Positions 7,585 through 12,541 of a stretch of DNA of 12,541 nucleotides are shown here, one piece after another. A program made the translations under genes and the position numbers. Numbering within the stretch: position 1 is the stretch's first letter; every line of letters starts with the position of its first letter. The DNA is from Kiritimatiellia bacterium (GTDB lineage: Bacteria; Verrucomicrobiota; Kiritimatiellia; SLAD01): contig SKZA01000118.1 of NCBI GenBank assembly GCA_007127595.1, forward strand, positions 1 to 12,541. The letters are read 5' to 3'. The notes beneath the pieces were generated by a model. It had not been told where the DNA came from. It saw nothing but the letters and a program-made list of their open reading frames with translations, and ran no database searches.

Positions 7585-8514
7585 TCAGCCTATCTTAAAC
7601 AACGATGTCACCGATTGATTGCCGTGAATGCGCTTGATGGCTTCGCCCAGCAATTCCGCAACGGACAACACCTTGATCGGGCATCCCGCCCAATCGTTCT
7701 TCGGCACACTGTCGGTTGTAATCAATTCCTCGATCGGCGACTTTTTCAACCGATCCATGCCCGTCTTCGTCGTCAATGTGTGCGTCACAGACGCACGCAC
7801 AGACTTGGCCCCGCGCTCCATCAGAATACGCGACGCCTCCGAAAGCGTGCCCGCGGTTGTGGACAAATCGTCCACCAACACACAGTTGCGGCCCTTCACG
7901 TCGCCGACCACATCGATCGCCGCCACTTCGCTGGGGCTGCGCCGCTGTTTCGCGACAAACGCCAAGCCCGTCTCCAGCATCGTCGAATACGCGTACGCCA
8001 TCTTCAAGCCGCCCGCATCAGGCGACACAATCACTATATTGTCCAGTTTCTGCGAACGCAGATACTTCACAATCACCGGCGCCGCATACAAATGATCCAC
8101 CGGGATATCAAAGAAACCCTGGATTTGCTGCGCGTGCAGGTCCATCGTCAGCAGACGATTCGTCCCAGCCGCCACCAGCAAGTTCGCCACCAACTTTGCC
8201 GTGATCGGCACACGCGGCTGATCCTTTCGATCCTGACGCGCATAGCCGTAAAACGGCAACACGGCCGTAATCCGAGCCGCCGAGGCGCGCCGCGCCGCGT
8301 CGATCATGATCAACAGCTCCATCAACGACTCGTTCGGCGGCGTGCATATCGGCTGAACAATAAAAATGTCCTGCCCCCGGATGTTGTCGATGATCTTCAC
8401 CATGATCTCACCGTCCGGGAACCGGCTGATATCCACCGATCCCAACGGTTGCTCGACAAAATCCGCAATCTGCTTCGACAATTCGGGATGTGCTGTTCCG
8501 GAAAATATGATCAC
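7585..8514 (-). CDS. prs: Ribose-phosphate pyrophosphokinase (PRPP synthetase), GTG start
   Basis: Prs makes PRPP from ribose-5-phosphate and ATP, feeding nucleotide, His and Trp synthesis. With a GTG start at 8514-8512 the protein is 309 residues and begins 'VIIFSGTAHPELSKQIAD', as expected for the family. The open frame extends to a TTG at 8562, but that lies inside tRNA-Gln and adds 16 residues with no family counterpart. Motifs seen: 'RFPDGEIMVKI', 'GQDIFIVQP', 'ILPFYGYARQDRK'-type segment (AVLPFYGYARQDRK), 'TMDLHAQQIQGFFDIPVDHLYA', 'VSPDAGGLK' and the PRPP loop VDDLSTTAGT. The loop usually reads VDDMIDTAGT, and the catalytic flexible loop is KQRRSPSEV where KRRP...EV is usual, so both are mildly divergent. 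prs heads the protein-coding block. Confidence 0.93.
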   Translation of the reverse strand: MIIFSGTAHPELSKQIADFVEQPLGSVDISRFPDGEIMVKIIDNIRGQDIFIVQPICTPPNESLMELLIMIDAARRASAARITAVLPFYGYARQDRKDQPRVPITAKLVANLLVAAGTNRLLTMDLHAQQIQGFFDIPVDHLYAAPVIVKYLRSQKLDNIVIVSPDAGGLKMAYAYSTMLETGLAFVAKQRRSPSEVAAIDVVGDVKGRNCVLVDDLSTTAGTLSEASRILMERGAKSVRASVTHTLTTKTGMDRLKKSPIEELITTDSVPKNDWAGCPIKVLSVAELLGEAIKRIHGNQSVTSLFKIG

Positions 8515-8530
8515 GCTGCCTGTCCCATCT

Positions 8531-8545
8531 GCCCGGTCGCCGGGC
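8531..8545 (-). other. Short GC hairpin between tRNA-Gln and prs
   Basis: The minus strand reads GCCCGG, loop CGA, CCGGGC: a perfect 6-base-pair stem with a 3-base loop. It starts 3 bases after the tRNA CCA end and finishes 16 bases before the prs GTG. No T-run follows, so it is not a standard intrinsic terminator. It may protect the 5' end of the prs message after the tRNA is cut away, or affect prs ribosome binding; both are inferences. Confidence 0.6.
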
Positions 8546-8548
8546 GAT

Positions 8549-8622
8549 TGGTTGCCCGACAAGGACTCGAACCTTGACTCTGGCCTCCAAAGGGCCGTGT
8601 GCTACCATTACACCATCGGGCA
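8549..8622 (-). tRNA. tRNA-Gln (anticodon UUG)
   Basis: The minus strand folds into a complete 74-nucleotide cloverleaf. The acceptor arms TGCCCGA and TCGGGCA pair fully, with discriminator A and CCA encoded in the DNA (8551-8549). The D-arm is GGTGTAATGGTAGCAC, typical of Gln. The anticodon loop CTTTGGA has anticodon TTG. The T-arm contains GGTTCGAGTCC. The tRNA ends 34 bases before the prs start on the same strand, so it is probably co-transcribed and released by RNase processing. A candidate promoter lies about 100 bases upstream. Confidence 0.97.
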
Positions 8623-8777
8623 TGCGGCGGTGAAAACATCTCCACCTTACCATAAGCAAACGGAAATCAAAGCCCGCAGGACTGTTCGCGCCGATGCCAC
8701 CGCTACGAAAAGGGCATAAACCTATTGATCCGCGCCCATCGAGTCAAGCCTGACTTGTCCCAAATACCGCGACGCGC
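8623..8777. other. Intergenic region between tRNA-Gln and the insertion sequence
   Basis: Besides the candidate promoter listed separately, nothing is recognisable here. No conserved open frame, T-rich terminator or further tRNA was found on either strand. Confidence 0.6.
8719..8747 (-). promoter_or_regulatory. Candidate sigma-70-type promoter for tRNA-Gln and the prs block
   Basis: On the minus strand TTGACT (8747-8742; 5 of 6 to consensus), a 17-base spacer and TAGGTT (8724-8719; conserved T, A and final T) form a plausible housekeeping promoter. The start of transcription would be near 8712, leaving a leader of about 90 bases before the mature tRNA. Its -35 box is 30 bases from the outer left repeat of the insertion sequence. 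Confidence 0.45.
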
Positions 8778-8800
8778 GTTGCCTCATAAAAGATGACACC
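8778..8800 (+). repeat. Outer left terminal motif of the insertion sequence
   Basis: Begins GTTGCCTCATAA and ends GATGACACC, as in the inner left end, but with one extra base in the middle. It is followed by 'gaa', as is the outer right copy read inward. Confidence 0.75.
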
Positions 8801-8833
8801 GAACGCGTTTTGGCGTTTGGGTCGGGAAAGATA

Positions 8834-8857
8834 GTGTTGCCTCATAATTATGACACC
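8834..8857 (+). repeat. Inner left inverted repeat of the insertion sequence
   Basis: Starts GTGTTGCCTCATAATTATGA and ends CACC. It matches the inverse of 10148-10171 at 23 of 24 positions. It contains the perfect 12-base palindrome TCATAATTATGA (8842-8853) and lies just upstream of the transposase start. Confidence 0.92.
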
Positions 8858-8871
8858 CAAATGATGGGGTC

Positions 8872-10113
8872 ATGAAAATGAGTGAATCAGCGAAGAGAGA
8901 GTATGTGGAGCGGATGCGATACCGCTATGGGAAAATGAAGACGAAGAAGGCCCGGGGCCGGCTTTTGGATGATTTTTGTGCGACTATGGAACTGAGCCGT
9001 AAACATGCGATCAAGGTCCTCAACAGCCGCTTGGGTGATCCGCAGCGCCGGGGACGGCGTCCGCGTTATGGCCCGGAGGTGGCCGAGGCCTTAAAAGATG
9101 TCTGGCTTGCTGCCGATCAGCCATGCTCGAAGCTGCTGCACCCCGTACTGGGCTGCTATGTGGAAAGTTATGAGCGGCGATATGGGCCATTTGCTCCGGC
9201 TGTTCGGGCGGGCCTATTTCAGCTAAGCGCCTCAACCATTGATCGTTTACTTGCTCCTGTGCGGTTGCTTGAGCCCCGCCGGATCCGGCGGCCGCAGGGT
9301 ATTGCAGCTGTTAAGCAGCAGGTGGATATCCGTGCGGGCGAATGGACAGTCCAGGAACCGGGCTGGCTGGAGGTGGATACGGTCGCGCACTGCGGCGGCA
9401 GTATGCAGGGTAACTTTCTGTGGTCGTTGACGATGACGGACGTGCACACGCAATGGACCGAGGTGCGGATGATGTGGAACCGGGGCGCGACAGGTACGCT
9501 GGAGCGGGTGCAGCAAGTGGCTCAGATGCTGCCCTTTAAGATTCTGGGGTTGGATTGCGATAACGGGGGCGAGTTCCTGAACTGGCATCTATATGACTAT
9601 TGCCGTACAGCCAGTCCGGCGATTGAGCTGACCCGTTCGCGCCCGTATATGAAAAACGATCAGGCGCACGTTGAGCAGAAGAACGGCACACATGTCCGCC
9701 GCTTACTGGGGCATGACCGGATTAATGACATCGAGTGTGTGGAGGAGATCAATGAGGCAGGGATCCTGTGGTCGCTTTGGAGGAACTTGTTCTGTCCGGT
9801 CCAGAAGCTGGTGTCGAAGAGCCGGATCGGGCATCGTTACCGGAAGAAGTATGATACGCCCCGGACACCGGCCCAGCGACTTTTGGAGAGTGATCAGGTC
9901 GATGAAAAGGCCAAGAAGCATATCCAAGCACTACTCAAAGATTTCGATTGCCTGACGTTGAAGGCTGAAGTGGATGAAAAGCTCAAGCGGGTGTTTGAGC
10001 GGATGCAGAAGCGAGCGAAAGGTCAGCGATGCCCGGCCTTCCCCGGCTTGGGGACCTCGGCCCTCCGGGCCGCCCCTTCGGGGACGGTCTCCAAGCCGGG
10101 GAAGGCCGCCTGA
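8872..10113 (+). CDS. DDE transposase (rve integrase-core type)
   Basis: This 413-residue protein would cut and join the element's ends. The N-terminal part (about 1-60) is basic and helical ('RGRLLDDFCATMELSRKHAIKVLNSRLG'), which looks like a helix-turn-helix for DNA binding. The catalytic core runs from about 160 to 300. D169 lies in WLEVDTVAHCGG, D230 in LDCDNGGEFLNW and E268 in KNDQAHVEQKN, giving 60 and 37 residues between the triad members, as in integrase-core transposases. The ATG at 8878 is better spaced (8 bases) from GGGG at 8866-8869 than the ATG at 8872, so the first two residues may not be made. The last 26 or so residues, from about CPAFPGLGT, are encoded by a palindromic element and are probably not original. 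No frameshift or internal stop is present, so it may still be active. Confidence 0.93.
   Translation: MKMSESAKREYVERMRYRYGKMKTKKARGRLLDDFCATMELSRKHAIKVLNSRLGDPQRRGRRPRYGPEVAEALKDVWLAADQPCSKLLHPVLGCYVESYERRYGPFAPAVRAGLFQLSASTIDRLLAPVRLLEPRRIRRPQGIAAVKQQVDIRAGEWTVQEPGWLEVDTVAHCGGSMQGNFLWSLTMTDVHTQWTEVRMMWNRGATGTLERVQQVAQMLPFKILGLDCDNGGEFLNWHLYDYCRTASPAIELTRSRPYMKNDQAHVEQKNGTHVRRLLGHDRINDIECVEEINEAGILWSLWRNLFCPVQKLVSKSRIGHRYRKKYDTPRTPAQRLLESDQVDEKAKKHIQALLKDFDCLTLKAEVDEKLKRVFERMQKRAKGQRCPAFPGLGTSALRAAPSGTVSKPGKAA
10034..10108. repeat. Branched palindromic element within the 3' end of the transposase gene
   Basis: The outer arms 10034-10051 (CGGCCTTCCCCGGCTTGG) and 10091-10108 are perfect 18-base inverse complements. 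The stem continues inward as 10052-10056 with 10086-10090 (one G-T pair). Inside are two more hairpins: 10058-10063 with 10067-10072, and 10073-10076 with 10080-10083 around TTCG. The whole can fold as a three-way junction. It ends two bases before the transposase stop codon and encodes the last residues (CPAFPGLGT to KPGKAA). It resembles a REP-like or miniature mobile repeat, although no second copy is in this window. Confidence 0.85.
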
Positions 10114-10147
10114 GGGCTCCAACAACAGCAAACACAAACAGAACTAC

Positions 10148-10171
10148 GGTGTCATCATTATGAGGCAACAC
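10148..10171 (-). repeat. Inner right inverted repeat of the insertion sequence
   Basis: Read on the minus strand it begins GTGTTGCCTCATAATGATGA and ends CACC; one mismatch to the inner left copy. It starts 35 bases after the transposase stop. Confidence 0.92.
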
Positions 10172-10194
10172 CCCAAAGAACAATCCACCATTTC

Positions 10195-10218
10195 GGTGTC
10201 ATACTTATTTGACGCAAC
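10195..10218 (-). repeat. Outer right terminal motif of the insertion sequence
   Basis: Read on the minus strand it begins GTTGCGTCAAATAAG and ends TATGACACC followed by 'gaa'. It keeps both conserved edges of the inner motif but differs in the middle. It lies 23 bases outside the inner right repeat. Confidence 0.65.
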
Positions 10219-10406
10219 GGGGACGGGCAGGGTCGGCGGTCCGTCGACTGAAGGATGAGAACGCATATCGGACAAGCAGCCAACCGCAATGTCTCAAATG
10301 TCACGCCTACTTTCTTTGTAAGTCGTTCAGTTTCAAGTCGACATACATTCCATCACATTAGATCATCAAACGCCGGATAACCGGTGTATAGTTTGAGAGG
10401 CACTGG
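10219..10406. other. Intergenic region between the insertion sequence and the protease gene
   Basis: No gene or RNA was recognised. Near its right end is TATAGT (10387-10392), a good -10 match without a convincing -35 box. Just before it is CCGG-ATAA-CCGG (10373-10384). If TATAGT is used, transcription would start next to the Shine-Dalgarno, so it may instead serve the ATG at 10434. Nothing else stands out. Confidence 0.45.
10395..10400 (+). promoter_or_regulatory. Shine-Dalgarno supporting a GTG start for the protease
   Basis: GAGAGG lies 6 bases before GTG 10407. The in-frame ATG at 10434 has only a poor A-rich sequence upstream, so GTG is preferred. Confidence 0.6.
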
Positions 10407-12541
10407 GTGTCCGAATCCCGGCGCGAAAAGCTGATGGCAAGAATCCAAACCAAGGGGGTACTCCTGCTCGGCGTCCTGCTGCTTGTGGCGGCAGGCGTCT
10501 TGGCCCTTTTTTCCAACACAAACCGGCTTGACTCGCCGAAGGAATTCCGGGAACCGCGCACCGAAACCGCCGAGCGAACCTTCGCGGATGACTCGCAAAG
10601 CGCCTCACAAGATGACCCGGCCCTCGATCCCGACGAATCCGGACTGACCGAAGACAAATCCCGCCATGTCGACGAGTCCGTGCAGGGCAATCGCGAGCGC
10701 GAAGAGGGACTGAAACCATCAGACTCAGAAGGCCGGGGAAAAGATGTTAACGCTCTCTTCTCGGCACTGAATGTCCGTGCCGACGATGTGGACTACAAAA
10801 GAATTGCCCGCTTGAGTCTGGCCGACATCCTCGAAGCGGCTGGGGATTTATCAGACCCCGACAACCTCGATCAAGCCGTGGCCACCATGCAAGCGCTTGA
10901 AAACCTGCGGCGCGAGGCAGGCCGCCGACGCGCCGAGGAGCTTGGCCTTCCCCTGCGAGTCGAGCTTCCCGACGGACGCGTGCGCGAAGTGGTAAGCATC
11001 GATGAAGACGGTCAGCCCCTGTATTACGAGACCCACAACGTAAATGCCGCCATATCCACCGGAGCGGACGTGCTTCAAGCGGCGCCCTACCAGCTCACCG
11101 GAACTAATCTTGTACTTGGTATGTGGGACGGTGGCTCTGGGCTCACGTCACATCAGGAATTTTCCGGCGGGCGCATGTCGAACATGAACAATGTCGCGGC
11201 TATCGATCACGCCACGCATGTCGGCGGCACAATGATCGCGGCGGGGGTGGACGCCGCCGCCCGAGGCATGGCCACGGCGGCCCGTGTCGATTCCTATGAT
11301 TGGAACAGCGATCTAAGCGAGATGCTGTCGCGCGGCGCAGCGGAGCCCGATGAAGAAGGCAAAATCTATATCTCCAATCACAGCTACGGGTACATCCGGG
11401 GCTGGTATTGGAACGGAAGCAACTTCGTATGGTACGGCAGCGGAACGACCACCAACGCCGTGGATGGCCAATTTGGGCGCTACAACACCTTTGCCCGCGA
11501 TATGGATGCCATCGTCTTCAACAAGCCGTATTACACCGTATTCTGGAGCGCGGGAAACGATCGGAATGATAATCCGTCAACCGGTAACCCCGTCGCGCTG
11601 AGTCCCGGCGGCTCGACGGTCTCCTATGACCCGAATCAGCACCCCCCGGGCGACGGCGTGTATCGCGGAGGATATGACATCATCGGCGACCATGCGATCG
11701 GCAAGAATGTGATCACGGTGGGCGCCGTCACCGACGCCGTGAGCGGGGGAGAACGCAATCCGGATGCAGCAGACATGGCGTGGTTCAGTTCATGGGGGCC
11801 TACGGATGACGGGCGGATCAAACCCGATCTGGTGGCGAACGGGGTCTCGCTATGGTCTTCAGGAAGCCTGGACAATAGCGACTACTACTTTTCCAGCGGC
11901 ACCAGCATGTCATCGCCCAACGCTGCCGGGACGGCCGCCCTCCTGATTGAGGAATACAAACAACTTTTCCCCGGCGAGGCGCTACGCGCGAGCACGCTTA
12001 GAGGGCTGCTTATTCATACCGCCGATGACATGGGCACAGCCGGCCCGAATTATCAATACGGTTGGGGTTTGGTCAACGGCCTGGCCGCGGTGGAATTGAT
12101 CAACGATTTTGCCTCCCGCCCGGACAGCATCCGCCTGACGGAAGACAGCATCAGCTCCGCCAACCGCCCCGTCACCTATGAGGCGATATGGGACGGGGAA
12201 TCGCCCATCCGCGTGACGTTGGCTTGGACCGATCCGGCCGGCCCGGCGACAACGGCCACTGACAATCGAACATCGCGTCTGGTAAACAATCTCGATGTCA
12301 AAGTCATCGGACCGGACGGTACGGAATATCTGCCCTGGGTGATGCCCTTTGTCGGAACATGGACCCAAGCCTCTATGAGTCTTCCTGCCACCACGGGTAC
12401 AAATAACACCGACAACGTCGAACAAGTCTTTATCGCCTCTCCTTCCGAATCCGGCACCTACACCATCGTTGTCAATTACCAGGACAACATCGTCATGACC
12501 GGTAGCGGCAACGATGTAATATTCAGTGGGTTTGGCAATAA
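10407..12541 (+). CDS. Secreted or membrane-anchored subtilisin-family (S8) serine protease, 3' end beyond window
   Basis: The open frame has 711 codons to the window edge and no stop. After a charged N-terminus (MSESRREKLMARIQTKG) a hydrophobic segment (about residues 18-36) could be a signal peptide or an anchor; no clear cleavage site is visible. A disordered acidic linker follows (to about 110). A likely propeptide (about 125-215) ends near 'YYETHNVNAAISTGAD'. The S8 domain carries D241 (MWDGG), H268 (DHATHVGGT), oxyanion N384 (SAGND) and S500 (SGTSMSSP). The His motif has Ala where HGTHVAG is usual. From about residue 590 a C-terminal beta domain ('RVTLAWTDPAG', 'RLVNNLDVKVIGPDGT', 'NNTDNVEQVFIASPSESGTYTIVV') resembles that of KP-43-type alkaline proteases. 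The gene is divergent from the ribosomal block and follows the IS. Substrate unknown; extracellular protein breakdown is likely. Confidence 0.9.
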   Translation, partial: MSESRREKLMARIQTKGVLLLGVLLLVAAGVLALFSNTNRLDSPKEFREPRTETAERTFADDSQSASQDDPALDPDESGLTEDKSRHVDESVQGNREREEGLKPSDSEGRGKDVNALFSALNVRADDVDYKRIARLSLADILEAAGDLSDPDNLDQAVATMQALENLRREAGRRRAEELGLPLRVELPDGRVREVVSIDEDGQPLYYETHNVNAAISTGADVLQAAPYQLTGTNLVLGMWDGGSGLTSHQEFSGGRMSNMNNVAAIDHATHVGGTMIAAGVDAAARGMATAARVDSYDWNSDLSEMLSRGAAEPDEEGKIYISNHSYGYIRGWYWNGSNFVWYGSGTTTNAVDGQFGRYNTFARDMDAIVFNKPYYTVFWSAGNDRNDNPSTGNPVALSPGGSTVSYDPNQHPPGDGVYRGGYDIIGDHAIGKNVITVGAVTDAVSGGERNPDAADMAWFSSWGPTDDGRIKPDLVANGVSLWSSGSLDNSDYYFSSGTSMSSPNAAGTAALLIEEYKQLFPGEALRASTLRGLLIHTADDMGTAGPNYQYGWGLVNGLAAVELINDFASRPDSIRLTEDSISSANRPVTYEAIWDGESPIRVTLAWTDPAGPATTATDNRTSRLVNNLDVKVIGPDGTEYLPWVMPFVGTWTQASMSLPATTGTNNTDNVEQVFIASPSESGTYTIVVNYQDNIVMTGSGNDVIFSGFGN

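Larger units (their letters stand above)
8778..10218 (+). mobile_element. Insertion sequence with doubled (nested) terminal repeats
   Basis: The element is about 1.44 kb and has one transposase gene flanked on each side by two copies of a 22-24-base motif. Inner ends are 8834-8857 and 10148-10171, inverted, with one mismatch in 24. Outer ends are 8778-8800 and 10195-10218; they are more diverged but keep GTTGC at one side and ATGACACC at the other. I set the boundaries at the outer copies; if only the inner pair is functional the element is 8834-10171. No convincing target-site duplication was seen at either boundary, so the exact ends are uncertain. The transposase type is rve/DDE; I cannot name the IS family with confidence. 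Confidence 0.82.

Noticed and set aside
8531..8545. Intrinsic terminator after tRNA-Gln
   Set aside because: The stem is short and no T-run follows on the minus strand, so read-through into prs is expected.
8515..8562. Sixteen-residue N-terminal extension of prs from a TTG
   Set aside because: It overlaps the tRNA-Gln 3' end and has no match to the family's start, which fits the GTG at 8514.
7615..8577. 320-codon open frame on the plus strand opposite prs
   Set aside because: It is an antisense shadow of a clear prs gene in GC-rich DNA; its protein is rich in R, H and Q with no family-like motifs and it also runs through the tRNA.
9020..9235. Small antisense open frames within the transposase gene
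   Set aside because: They lie opposite the transposase gene and look like compositional shadows.
8771..10230. Target-site duplication flanking the insertion sequence
   Set aside because: Flanks outside both the inner and outer repeats were compared; no direct repeat of useful length sits at matching positions.

Overview
The window comes from a diderm (LPS-making) bacterium of moderately high GC. The minus-strand gene order tRNA-Gln, prs, rplY, pth, rpsF, ssb, rpsR, rplI, dnaB, bamA, ompH/skp, lpxD suggests the PVC superphylum, perhaps Kiritimatiellota or Verrucomicrobiota. That placement is inferred from gene order, the CTC-type L25 and the style of the secreted protease; it is not proven.

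Bases 1-8622 (minus strand) form one long, tightly packed block that reads right to left. It starts with tRNA-Gln(UUG) at 8622-8549. A small GC hairpin separates the tRNA from prs (PRPP synthetase). Next come translation genes (L25, peptidyl-tRNA hydrolase, S6, S18, L9), with ssb nested between S6 and S18 and dnaB after L9. The dnaB stop overlaps the bamA start by 4 bases, so the replication/translation block runs directly into an outer-membrane block: BamA (outer-membrane protein insertion), OmpH/Skp (periplasmic chaperone) and LpxD (lipid A synthesis, cut by the window edge). Most junctions are short with good Shine-Dalgarno sites. Candidate promoters lie ahead of tRNA-Gln and ahead of ompH.

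Bases about 8778-10218 hold one insertion sequence on the plus strand. It carries a DDE (rve-type) transposase and has an unusual end design, with two copies of the terminal motif at each end, one nested inside the other. The 3' end of the transposase gene contains a long palindrome with two inner hairpins, which looks like an inserted mobile repeat that now encodes the protein's C-terminus.

Bases 10219-10406 are intergenic. From 10407 to the right edge (plus strand, incomplete) there is a large secreted or membrane-anchored subtilisin-family (S8) protease with a hydrophobic N-terminus, an acidic linker, a propeptide, the catalytic domain and a C-terminal beta-sandwich of the KP-43 type.

No CRISPR array, rRNA gene, toxin-antitoxin pair or recognisable defence system was found. 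The parts that ordinary annotation does not explain are the nested IS ends, the branched palindrome inside the transposase gene, the TCAGTGT heptamer array between pth and rplY, and the tRNA-hairpin-prs junction.
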